Shown: positions 1 to 6,910 of the stretch, in pieces | Layout: the number at the start of each line of letters is the position of its first letter | Position numbering within the stretch: position 1 is the stretch's first letter | Assembly: GCA_000432915.1 (NCBI GenBank) | Contig: HF995226.1 | Span: 1-10,472 of the forward strand | Length of the DNA stretch: 10,472 nt | DNA from: Firmicutes bacterium CAG:194 | GTDB taxonomy: Bacteria; Bacillota; Clostridia; Lachnospirales; Lachnospiraceae | Reading direction: 5' to 3' | Program-made: the position numbers and the translations under genes | Notes under the pieces: model-generated | The model's database searches: none | The model's input: the letters and a program-made list of their open reading frames with translations, nothing else | What the model was told of the DNA's origin: nothing

Positions 1-50
1 GTGGAATTAACTTTTGAAATTTTCATAGGAATTATAATTAAGTCAGATAT

Positions 51-79
51 TTGTATTAATATGCTATTTATACTATAAT
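51..79 (+). promoter_or_regulatory. Sigma-A type promoter of the AAA_13 ATPase gene
   Basis: A -35 element TTGTAT (51-56) is followed by a 17-base spacer and a perfect -10 TATAAT (74-79). Transcription would start near base 86, giving a leader of about 20 bases with a GGGGG ribosome binding site (92-96). No operator or attenuator is evident, so the gene appears to be an independent unit with its own housekeeping promoter. Confidence 0.75.
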
Positions 80-106
80 AGACAGAAAAAAGGGGGATTG
101 AGTTAT

Positions 107-2296
107 ATGAAGATTGATTTATCGTCAGTTAATATTTTTGAGGACAATGAGCTGGAATTAGATAAAAAGATTACTTTTATTTTCGGAAAAAATGGAACGG
201 GAAAATCGACAATTACAGAAGAAATCAAGAAATTAAATTCAGATTATGATGTTTCGGTTTTTCAGGGATTTAATAATATTATTGATGAAAATCATCGGTT
301 AAATGCTGTTGTGTTAGGTGAAGAAAATTTGATTATAAATACCCAGATTGAACAAAAGAAAAAAGAAATTGAGCTAAAGCAGGACGAAATTGATAAGATA
401 AGTAAAACTTTATCTGAACCGGAAGTGGAGGAAGATTCAAATTTTTGGACTAGAAAACGAAATGCACAAGAAGCATATAGAGTAGCGGAGAAAAAACTGG
501 ATGATTTTTATACACAATCAGCATCAACTATTAAAAATAAGAAAAATCCACAAATTGCAAAAACATCTTATAATAAGAGAAATTTTCAAGATGATTTACA
601 GTCCGCAGCATTACTTCAGGATGATGAAAAGAAAGAGTTAATAGAAACTATAAAATCTGAGGTTAAAACTGCTCCGAATATCCTTTTTCCATGTGAAGAT
701 ATGACACAACTTTTGAATGAAATAAATAGTATTTTACAAAAAACAGTAACGGAAAGAGTAAAAGTTAAAAGGATAGACAATAATCCGGAAAAAAGAGAAT
801 TTGCAAAAAGAGGACTAAAACTGCATAAAAAGGGGGAAGTGTGCGCTTTCTGCGGAAATGAAATAAAAGATGATGTTTTCGATGAATTAGAAAGTTATTT
901 TTCGGCAGATGAGGTAAAAGAGTTTCAAATGCAAATTGCTGAAAAGATAGAAAGTATAGATTTAATAATGAAAAACGTTTCTGGCATTCAGGTATCAATT
1001 GCGGATTTTTATCCAGCCTATATAAAAGAAGCAACGACAATAAAAGAAGAAATAGAGATTATAAAAAAATCTTATATGGTATTTCTCACTAAAATGAAAA
1101 AAGCACTTGATGATAAACAAAAATATCTCTTCGAGTCTAGGAATGAAGTAGAAGATGAGGTGCCAAAAAGTTTTTCTGATGTTGAAAAAAAGTATAGGGA
1201 TATTCAAAAAAGTAACAATGAAAACGATATAGAAGCAAAAAAACAGGAGTCAATAAGAAAGATACGTTGTCATTATGTAAAGCAGCTAATAGATGAATTT
1301 GATTATTTTTCTAAGAAAGCTGAAGCGGATACTTTGCTAATCGAAATGAAACAAAGGGAAAAAGAGTTTGATGATGAAAAAAGTAAAATTGATGGTCATG
1401 GCGGTCTGAAAGATAATATAACTAATATTTTGGCAGAAATAACAGATTTGCAGAATCAAACTAAGAATGAATCTATATTGGCTGATAATATAAACAAGAA
1501 ATTGTTACATATGGTATCTTTTAAATTGGAACATTTTGAAGATTCAGAGTCTAAGGGATTTTATAAAGTTAAAGACTGCAATACTAATGCGATTAGAGAT
1601 ATAACAGAATTGTCTACAGGTGAAAAAAATGTAATTGCATTTTTATATTTTCTCGAAAAATTAGATGAGGTTAAAGAGACTCCTGTTAATAAGCCTAGAA
1701 TAATAGTTTTTGATGATCCAATGAATTCTAATGATGATGGAATGCAATATTTAATAATAGAGGAATTACAGACACTGATGAAGAAATTATTAGAAACAGA
1801 TCATTTTATTTTGCTGACACATAATAAGCATTTCTACATTAATGTTAGATATAATCATAAGTACAATAAGGATAAATTTATTAGATTTCATTCAAATGGC
1901 ACAAAAACACAAATAATTACTTTAGTGAAAGATGAGGATGATTTTAAAACGAGCTATGAATCATTATGGATTGAACTTAAACTTTTGTATGAATATGACG
2001 TAACGTCGGCAGATATGTTACTAAATCCTATAAGAAGAATTATTGAAACATTTACAAAGTTTAATGCACTTGACAAAACAAATTTCTGTAATGAGGTATC
2101 TGGAGCAAAAAAATTGTTTGATGTAAATTCTCATTCTATTGATGATATAGAAGCAGAATTAAATGGCAAAACCAAGCAGGAAGTTATACAGATGTTTTAT
2201 GATTGCTTTGCAAAAAATGATTATGGAAATCACTTTTTGAAATATTGGAAGAATGTTAGTATTGATGAAACAGGCAAATTAGTAATGGAAAACTGA
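107..2296 (+). CDS. AAA_13-family ATPase, RloC/PrrC-like anticodon nuclease candidate
   Basis: The start is ATG 107, ten bases after GGGGG (92-96). An in-frame TTG at 98 sits almost on the ribosome binding site and is unlikely. The product has 729 residues. It has an ABC/SMC-type head split by coiled coils: Walker A GKNGTGKS (27-34), Lys/Glu-rich helices (about 50-130 and 260-450), a CAFCG zinc knuckle (Cys246, Cys249), an ABC signature LSTGE (502-506), Walker B IIVFDDP (532-538) and an H-loop His572. The C-terminal part carries R643-x3-E647 in NPIRRIIETF and His676 in NSHS. Known family: PrrC and RloC cut tRNA anticodon loops using an Arg-x3-Glu...His triad, and RloC adds a CxxC zinc hook. 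Spacing and length fit RloC better than the shorter PrrC. Inference: a soluble, nucleotide-gated tRNase acting in phage defence. No restriction-modification genes are visible beside it. The AT-rich composition differs from the genes after 3040, which suggests transfer. It could instead be another AAA_13 overcoming-lysogenization-defect or SMC-like defence ATPase. Confidence 0.8.
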   Translation: MKIDLSSVNIFEDNELELDKKITFIFGKNGTGKSTITEEIKKLNSDYDVSVFQGFNNIIDENHRLNAVVLGEENLIINTQIEQKKKEIELKQDEIDKISKTLSEPEVEEDSNFWTRKRNAQEAYRVAEKKLDDFYTQSASTIKNKKNPQIAKTSYNKRNFQDDLQSAALLQDDEKKELIETIKSEVKTAPNILFPCEDMTQLLNEINSILQKTVTERVKVKRIDNNPEKREFAKRGLKLHKKGEVCAFCGNEIKDDVFDELESYFSADEVKEFQMQIAEKIESIDLIMKNVSGIQVSIADFYPAYIKEATTIKEEIEIIKKSYMVFLTKMKKALDDKQKYLFESRNEVEDEVPKSFSDVEKKYRDIQKSNNENDIEAKKQESIRKIRCHYVKQLIDEFDYFSKKAEADTLLIEMKQREKEFDDEKSKIDGHGGLKDNITNILAEITDLQNQTKNESILADNINKKLLHMVSFKLEHFEDSESKGFYKVKDCNTNAIRDITELSTGEKNVIAFLYFLEKLDEVKETPVNKPRIIVFDDPMNSNDDGMQYLIIEELQTLMKKLLETDHFILLTHNKHFYINVRYNHKYNKDKFIRFHSNGTKTQIITLVKDEDDFKTSYESLWIELKLLYEYDVTSADMLLNPIRRIIETFTKFNALDKTNFCNEVSGAKKLFDVNSHSIDDIEAELNGKTKQEVIQMFYDCFAKNDYGNHFLKYWKNVSIDETGKLVMEN

Positions 2297-2470
2297 AAAA
2301 TATTATTGATTGCTTAGTAAATATGGCTCCATTTTGGCTCTAAAAATTTGAGACGAGGTACATAAAAATGCAAAATACGATGAATACGAAGAATAAAACA
2401 CACAAATGTGTACCGTGAAACAACCCAATAAATCTCTCCGCCCAAGAGTTTGAATAAGCTACGAGCAGTG

Positions 2471-2536
2471 TAAATAGAAAAGAAAGATAGTTGATGCAAA
2501 CTTGTTTGTAAGAAACTATCTTTCTTTTTCTATTTA
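2471..2536 (+). terminator. Long near-perfect hairpin, possible terminator
   Basis: Bases 2471-2492 and 2514-2536 are complementary over 22 pairs, with one extra base in the right arm. The 21-base loop holds a second inverted repeat, CAAAC-TT-GTTTG (2497-2508). The 3' arm is very T-rich (CTTTCTTTTTCTATTTA), so the RNA could act as a terminator for the ATPase transcript. The low GC of the stem and a run of T inside the arm rather than after it make this atypical. The stem could instead be a small RNA structure or the trace of a mobile element. It starts about 175 bases after the ATPase stop codon. Confidence 0.5.
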
Positions 2537-2552
2537 TTCGGCGACAGCCGAA
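2537..2552. repeat. Small GC hairpin TTCGGC-GACA-GCCGAA
   Basis: This is a perfect six-base inverted repeat around a four-base loop, lying immediately after the 66-base hairpin. It could strengthen termination or belong to a fragment of unrelated DNA. No run of T follows it, so on its own it is not a standard terminator. Confidence 0.4.
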
Positions 2553-2746
2553 CATGAGGATGAAGCGGAGCGGAATCCGAATGAACGCTGCGAGGAGGCA
2601 TTTGTTTTATCAAATAGTACTGCTTGGTTTTTCATTATGAGTATGGAAGAATAAGTGAGGAGATTAAAAGAGCTTTAAGGGAGTAAATGAGCAAGCAGAA
2701 GAATCATGAAAAGAAAATTCATATATCTTATCTATAGATTCTTTCA

Positions 2747-2775
2747 TTGCAACAAATTCCAATAGATAATATAAT
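2747..2775 (+). promoter_or_regulatory. Promoter of the helicase remnant, now upstream of the yfcE operon
   Basis: TTGCAA (2747-2752), a 17-base spacer and TATAAT (2770-2775) make a near-consensus housekeeping promoter. It is followed by a GGGG ribosome binding site (2801-2804) seven bases before ATG 2812. The gene it served is truncated after about 59 codons. With no terminator seen between here and 3041, transcripts should read into the phosphoesterase, glycosyltransferase and glucosidase genes. Confidence 0.65.
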
Positions 2776-2811
2776 ATGTAAAACACTTATCATTGAAAAC
2801 GGGGTAATGTC

Positions 2812-3009
2812 ATGGATAAAACAGATGAGTTGCGCTTAGGATTTGAAACTGCATATATAGATGGTTCAGTTGCATCGAACAACCTGTATTGTCCACAATT
2901 TGTTTCTAATAATTATAAGACGGGAAAGAAGGTTTTATCTTCTATAGAAGATGAATTGCTGAGATGTGATAGGTTTCAAATTAGTGTTGTGGCGTGTACC
3001 AGGATTTAA
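2812..3009 (+). pseudogene. Truncated N-terminus of a PLD/DUF3427-type DEAD-box helicase
   Basis: The first ~59 codons give LRLGFETAYIDGSVASN, then PQFVSNNYKTGKKVLSSIEDELL and FQISV. From memory of the family, this is the N-terminal start of large helicases that combine a phospholipase-D-like nuclease domain, a DEAD/DEAH helicase core and DUF3427, often found in defence and mobile regions. A full protein has around 900-1000 residues. Here the similarity stops near base 2988, where the family would continue ISVAF. Six unrelated codons and a stop at 3007-3009 follow. Promoter, ribosome binding site and start codon are intact, so a short peptide could still be made, but no helicase or nuclease domain remains. 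The 3' end overlaps or abuts the truncated phosphoesterase gene, so a deletion or recombination joined the two. Family assignment is by recognition only and needs a profile search. Confidence 0.7.
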
Positions 3010-3044
3010 TCTTAGAACAGCAGCAAATGATGATTTTTGGAGAT
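2989..3044. other. Island-chromosome junction with a short filler of unknown origin
   Basis: Helicase similarity ends near 2988 and phosphoesterase similarity begins near 3041-3045, at GGTCTTCTGCGTGAGGAAG. The ~52 bases between match neither in any frame I can recognise. One frame reads GFNLRTAANDDFWRW, which may be a scrap of a third gene. AT-rich composition gives way to the GC-richer chromosomal type just after this point. The boundaries are estimates from where recognisable protein similarity stops. Confidence 0.55.
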
Positions 3045-3704
3045 GGTCTTCTGCGTGAGGAAGTTGTACAGAAAATAAAAGACTGCGAAGTGATCTTTCA
3101 TGCGGGGGATTTCGGTGGACCGGAAATCGTGGAAAGGTTACAGCAGATTGCGCCGGTTTATATGGCACGGGGAAACAATGATAAAGAATGGGCAAAGGAT
3201 ATGCCCTATTTTGTCAGAGAGCAGATAGGAAACCGTACCTTTTATATGTGCCATAAAAAACAGGATCTGCCGGATGATCTGGGTGAAGTAGATTTTGTGA
3301 TCTGTGGGCATTCTCATAAATATGAACTGAAACAGGAAGGAAGCATTTGTTATATCAATCCGGGAAGCTGCGGGCCGAGACGTTTTCACCAGCCAATTAC
3401 GTTTGCAATTCTGTATTTTGAGGATGAAACGGTAGATTACAGAGTGGAAAAGATCGATCTTTCCCCTGCACTTACAAAAGAGAATGCAAAAAAGCTTTCC
3501 CTGTCAGAGAAAGATCTGGACCGGTTGATCGGCCGTATCATAAAAGAGTTTTCAGCAGGGAAGAGCATCGAGCAGATTGCAAAGAAAAACAGGGTGGAGA
3601 AAGAACTTGTGGAGGCTGTCTGCAGAATGTACGCGACGCATCCGGGCGTCACAACAGCCGGGATTATGGAAAAGCTGGAGCTCAGAAAACTGTATGTGAA
3701 CTAG
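3027..3704 (+). CDS. yfcE: YfcE/MJ0936-family metallophosphoesterase, 5' end replaced
   Basis: Members are metal-dependent phosphodiesterases of the calcineurin-like fold. From ATG 3027 the protein has 225 residues. It shows AGD (26-28), GNND (49-52), an isolated His76, GHSH (94-97) and NPGS (111-114), the usual metal and phosphate ligands. The family almost always begins with a strand followed by SDTHG. Here the N-terminus reads MMIFGDGLLREE, so Asp6 may stand in for the Asp but the metal-binding His of D-x-H is absent. The first strand comes from foreign sequence at the island junction. No ribosome binding site precedes ATG 3027, ATG 3030 or an earlier GTG at 2994. Translation may depend on reinitiation after the helicase remnant stops at 3009. 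Residues ~150-225 are an extra helical, helix-turn-helix-like tail beyond the usual ~160-180 residues. The gene may be weakly expressed or inactive. The reading frame itself is open, so the event is recent or tolerated. Confidence 0.75.
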   Translation: MMIFGDGLLREEVVQKIKDCEVIFHAGDFGGPEIVERLQQIAPVYMARGNNDKEWAKDMPYFVREQIGNRTFYMCHKKQDLPDDLGEVDFVICGHSHKYELKQEGSICYINPGSCGPRRFHQPITFAILYFEDETVDYRVEKIDLSPALTKENAKKLSLSEKDLDRLIGRIIKEFSAGKSIEQIAKKNRVEKELVEAVCRMYATHPGVTTAGIMEKLELRKLYVN

Positions 3705-3736
3705 ATAGAAATTCGATATAGGAGTAGAAAGAAGCA

Positions 3737-5092
3737 ATGAAAGTAACGTTATTAAATGATTCCTTCCCGCCGGTCATAGACGGTGTGGCAAATGTTGTAA
3801 TGAATTATGCAAAGATCCTGCAGGAAGAGAAGCTGGCGGATGTGATGGTGGCAACGCCAGCGTATCCGGGCGCAGAATATCACAGCTATCCCTATTGGGT
3901 GGTGCCCTACCAGAGCTTTGATACGACGAAGATCGTAAAAGGATATCGGGCAGGCAATCCGCTTGATGTCAAGGAAATTGTGACAATGAAGGAATTTGCA
4001 CCGGATATCATACACAGTCATTGTCCGGTGTCTTCCACGCTGCTTGCGCGGACGCTCCGGTTTTATACAGATGCACCGCTTGTATTTACTTATCATACGA
4101 AGTTCGATATTGATATTGCCAAGGCAGTGAAGTCAAAGCTGCTGCAAAAAGAAGCCATACATGCGCTTGTCAGCAATATAGAGGCGTGCGATGAAGTATG
4201 GGTGGTCAGCAGAGGAGCAGGAGAAAACCTGCGCTGTCTTGGATATACGGGAGAGTACCGCGTGGTCAGCAACGGTGTTGATTTTGCCAAAGGGCGTGTT
4301 GCGCCGGAAAAGGTGGCAAAAGTAACGGATTCCTATGATCTTCCGGAAGGAATTCCGGTCTTTTTATTTGTAGGCAGGATTGTCAAATATAAAGGACTTC
4401 CGCTTATTCTCGATGCGCTTGCAAAACTGTCGCAGGATGGCGTTGATTTCCGTATGGTATTCGTCGGAAGCGGACCGGATGAAAAGGAGATGAAAGAAAA
4501 AGCAGCAAGTCTCCTGAAGCCGGAACAGTATATTTTTACAGGAGCGGTATATGACAGAGAACAGCTCCGCGCATGGAATACGAGGGCGGATCTGTTCCTT
4601 TTCCCGTCTACGTATGATACAAATGGTATTGTCGTTCGGGAGGCAGCAGCCTGTGGGCTTGCCAGTGTACTGATCGGAGGAAGCTGTGCGGCAGAAGGCA
4701 TCACGGATGACAGAAACGGATTTTTGATCGAAGAAACCCCGGATGCCATGTACCGGCTGTTAAAACGTGTGGGTTCTGACCTTGCACATCTGTATGACGT
4801 GGGCGAACATGCAATGAATGAGATCTATATTTCATGGGAAGACAGTGTACACAGCGCATATGAGAGATATGGAGAGATCATAGAAGCCAAGAAGAGCGGA
4901 AAGCTTGTGTTGCGTCATAATGCGATCTCAGGCTCCATGAAAAACATGCAGGAAAAAGTGCAGGATTCCATAAAGGTAACCGAGGAATTTGGAGAGGAAT
5001 GCAGGAATTCATTCAAAAAAGAATATGAGATGGCATATGATGAGTTCCTGAAAGAATATGAAAAGATTTCCCGGATTTTTCATATGCATTGA
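3737..5092 (+). CDS. Glycosyltransferase family 4 (GT-B fold, retaining)
   Basis: The 451-residue cytosolic or membrane-associated protein has an N-terminal Rossmann domain starting MKVTLLNDSFPPVIDGVANV, with HSHCP and a YHTKFD segment. A nucleotide-sugar-binding C-terminal domain follows, with FVGRIVKYKG, VFVGSGPD and STYDTNGIVVREAAACG. In GT4 enzymes this last region carries the E-x7-E catalytic motif. Here it is Asp294-x7-Glu302. The last ~50 residues are a charged helical tail. Family 4 enzymes transfer a sugar from a nucleotide donor with retention of configuration. The overall look is that of clostridial enzymes near diacylglycerol glucosyltransferases, so a glycolipid role is possible, but donor and acceptor cannot be read from sequence. 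It starts 32 bases after yfcE, with GGAG (3721-3724) twelve bases before ATG. It is probably co-transcribed with yfcE and the glucosidase. Confidence 0.88.
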   Translation: MKVTLLNDSFPPVIDGVANVVMNYAKILQEEKLADVMVATPAYPGAEYHSYPYWVVPYQSFDTTKIVKGYRAGNPLDVKEIVTMKEFAPDIIHSHCPVSSTLLARTLRFYTDAPLVFTYHTKFDIDIAKAVKSKLLQKEAIHALVSNIEACDEVWVVSRGAGENLRCLGYTGEYRVVSNGVDFAKGRVAPEKVAKVTDSYDLPEGIPVFLFVGRIVKYKGLPLILDALAKLSQDGVDFRMVFVGSGPDEKEMKEKAASLLKPEQYIFTGAVYDREQLRAWNTRADLFLFPSTYDTNGIVVREAAACGLASVLIGGSCAAEGITDDRNGFLIEETPDAMYRLLKRVGSDLAHLYDVGEHAMNEIYISWEDSVHSAYERYGEIIEAKKSGKLVLRHNAISGSMKNMQEKVQDSIKVTEEFGEECRNSFKKEYEMAYDEFLKEYEKISRIFHMH

Positions 5093-5179
5093 CAGATGTT
5101 GAAAAGCCGGCTGAGAATAACCGGAAGTCAATGAGAAACAAATGCAAAAACAGCAAGCTATATAAAAAGAGGTATCGGT

Positions 5180-6829
5180 ATGGAAAAAGATTGGTACAAA
5201 AGAATGGCATTTTACCAGATCTGGATCAGAAGTTTTTATGATGGAAACGGAGACGGAATCGGCGATCTGTACGGCGTTTACGAAAAACTGCCTTACATAA
5301 AATCGCTTGGTGTGGACGGCATATGGTTTTCGCCGCTCTATCCTTCGCCGAATGCAGATTATGGCTATGATATTTCCGACTATAAAAATATCCACCCGGA
5401 TTATGGGGATCTGGAGCAGTTTCAAAAGGTGCTGGATAAGGCGCACAGCCTGGGACTGAAGGTGATCATGGATCTGGTAGTCAACCATACTTCCGATGAG
5501 CATCCGTGGTTTCTGGAAAGCAAGAAAAGCAGGGATAATCCATACAGTGATTATTACATCTGGCGTGATGGAAAGAACGGGAAGCTGCCAAACAACTGGG
5601 ACAGTCTGTTTGAAGGAAAAGCATGGGAATATTGCCCGGAGCGTGACCAGTATTATCTGCATATTTTTGCAAAAAAACAGCCGGATCTGAATATGGATAA
5701 TCCAAAGGTACGGGAAGAAGTCAAGAGCATCATGCGGTTTTGGCTGGACAGAGGCGTAGATGGGTTCCGGGAAGATGTGATCACCTTTATTTCGAAAGCT
5801 GATAATCTGCCAGACGGACTTCCGTTTATTCCGGCGGCGAACGGACTGCCTTTTTATAAAGATGGTCCGCATATTCATGAGTATCTGGCGGAATTCCGGA
5901 AAGTCTGCGAGGAATATGACTGTTTTCAGTTAGGGGAAGGTCCGATGACGAGCACGAGATCTGCGCTTTCCTATCTGACAGGAAAGCATAAATCACTGGA
6001 TTTGATGTTTCATTTTGATCATATGTTTGCCGATTGCATTTTTACGGAATATATGCAGCGTCCGTTCCACCTCAGAAGTCTGAAGCATGCATTCAGTAAA
6101 TGGCAGAAAGCATTGAACGGAAGAGCATGGAATACGTTGTATCTGGAAAACCATGACCACCCAAGAGTCATCAGCAGATACGGAAATGAAAGGTATCACA
6201 GGGCAAGTGGATCAATGCTTGCGGTCTGCTATCTGTTTCAGCAGGGAACGCCTTTTGTATACCAGGGGCAGGAGATCGGTATGACGAATATAAAACTTGC
6301 GTCTATTGATCAGTATGTGGATGTTTCTTCCCATAACAATTATCACACATTCCATTTAAAAGACAGTGTGGAGAAGCGGATGGAGCGGATCCATGCATCC
6401 AGCAGGGATTCTGCGCGTACGCCGATGCAGTGGGATGACAGTAAAAATGCCGGATTTACGACCGGTAAGCCATGGTTTTACATCAATCCGAATTACAGAA
6501 AGATCAATGTTGCGGCAGAAGAAGAGCAACCGTTCAGTATTCTGAAGCTTTACCGCAGATGCCTCCGTTATCGGAAAAACAGTGATGTGGCACTGTGGGG
6601 AGACTATAAGGAATACGATAGGCTCAGTAATCAATTATATGTGTACAAGCGTACTTATCAGCAAAAGAGTCTCCTTATTGTATGTTCCTTCAGTACGCAC
6701 AGCTTGAAATGGCATAACATAAAAGAGTTCAGGGGCAGAAAGGGAAAGCTTGTGATATGCAACTATCCGAATCCTGTGCATGGCATGCTGAAGCCGTATG
6801 AAGCACGAGTATACGAATATAAAGAGTGA
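5180..6829 (+). CDS. malL: GH13 oligo-1,6-glucosidase / alpha-glucosidase
   Basis: The enzyme releases glucose from the non-reducing end of isomalto-oligosaccharides and related short alpha-glucosides in the cytosol. The 549 residues have the normal family length and no signal peptide. A metal loop DGNGDGIGD (21-29) opens the barrel. VNHTSDEH (101-108) is conserved region I. GVDGFREDV (192-200) holds the nucleophile Asp199, GEGP holds the acid/base Glu253, and ENHDHPR holds Asp326. Val200 directly after the nucleophile is, in characterised Bacillus enzymes, linked to alpha-1,6 specificity; maltose-specific relatives have Thr. The C-terminal beta domain ends in YEARVYEY-like sequence. ATG 5180 follows AGAGG (5168-5172) by seven bases. 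The gene is last in the plus-strand operon and is followed by a clear terminator. The 87-base gap to the glycosyltransferase shows no strong promoter. The exact substrate (isomaltose, sucrose, panose) remains open. Confidence 0.92.
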   Translation: MEKDWYKRMAFYQIWIRSFYDGNGDGIGDLYGVYEKLPYIKSLGVDGIWFSPLYPSPNADYGYDISDYKNIHPDYGDLEQFQKVLDKAHSLGLKVIMDLVVNHTSDEHPWFLESKKSRDNPYSDYYIWRDGKNGKLPNNWDSLFEGKAWEYCPERDQYYLHIFAKKQPDLNMDNPKVREEVKSIMRFWLDRGVDGFREDVITFISKADNLPDGLPFIPAANGLPFYKDGPHIHEYLAEFRKVCEEYDCFQLGEGPMTSTRSALSYLTGKHKSLDLMFHFDHMFADCIFTEYMQRPFHLRSLKHAFSKWQKALNGRAWNTLYLENHDHPRVISRYGNERYHRASGSMLAVCYLFQQGTPFVYQGQEIGMTNIKLASIDQYVDVSSHNNYHTFHLKDSVEKRMERIHASSRDSARTPMQWDDSKNAGFTTGKPWFYINPNYRKINVAAEEEQPFSILKLYRRCLRYRKNSDVALWGDYKEYDRLSNQLYVYKRTYQQKSLLIVCSFSTHSLKWHNIKEFRGRKGKLVICNYPNPVHGMLKPYEARVYEYKE

Positions 6830-6867
6830 TATGGGTATAAAATCAACAAAGATGTAGATGTGTATGT

Positions 6868-6908
6868 GAGCAGAGAGTTCCTTTGAGAGCCCTCTGCTCT
6901 GTTTTTTA
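6868..6908 (+). terminator. Rho-independent terminator after the glucosidase gene
   Basis: GAGCAGAG (6868-6875) pairs with CTCTGCTC (6892-6899) around a 16-base loop, followed by TGTTTTTTAT. The T-run lies on the plus strand only. The hairpin sits between two converging operons, 39 bases after the glucosidase stop and just past the end of the minus-strand permease gene. In the minus direction no T-run follows the hairpin, so it would be a poor terminator for the exporter operon. Confidence 0.85.
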
Positions 6909-6910
6909 TG

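Larger units (their letters stand above)
2297..2811. other. Intergenic stretch with decayed sequence
   Basis: About 515 bases lie between the ATPase gene and the helicase remnant without a convincing intact gene. The stretch contains a long inverted repeat (2471-2536), a small GC hairpin (2537-2552) and the helicase promoter (2747-2775). Base composition changes locally: 2540-2600 is richer in GC than its surroundings. Short open stretches without starts read in more than one frame. One example ends in SEEIKRALRE just before a stop at 2684-2686. These may be scraps of lost genes or mobile-element sequence, but I recognise none of them. Confidence 0.6.

Noticed and set aside
1..78. Open frame from the window start to a stop at 76-78, possibly the end of an upstream gene
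   Set aside because: It is very AT-rich, matches nothing I recognise, and overlaps the ATPase promoter; too short to support.
98..106. TTG codon at 98 as start of the ATPase gene
   Set aside because: It lies one base after the GGGGG ribosome binding site; ATG 107 has proper spacing and begins at the usual family N-terminus.
2357..2414. GGTACA...TGTACC inverted repeat with a 46-base loop
   Set aside because: A six-base match over this distance is expected by chance.
2314..2555. Two minus-strand open frames of 61 and 71 codons
   Set aside because: They overlap each other and the long hairpin, have poor ribosome binding sites and improbable composition; likely non-coding.
2687..2737. 16-codon open frame after AAGGGAG, starting MSKQKNHEKK
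   Set aside because: The ribosome binding site is plausible, but the peptide is very short and nothing supports a function; possibly the start of a lost gene.
5009..5878. 289-codon minus-strand open frame opposite the glucosidase
   Set aside because: It is antisense to the strongly conserved GH13 catalytic region and the end of the glycosyltransferase; its composition is typical of a shadow frame.
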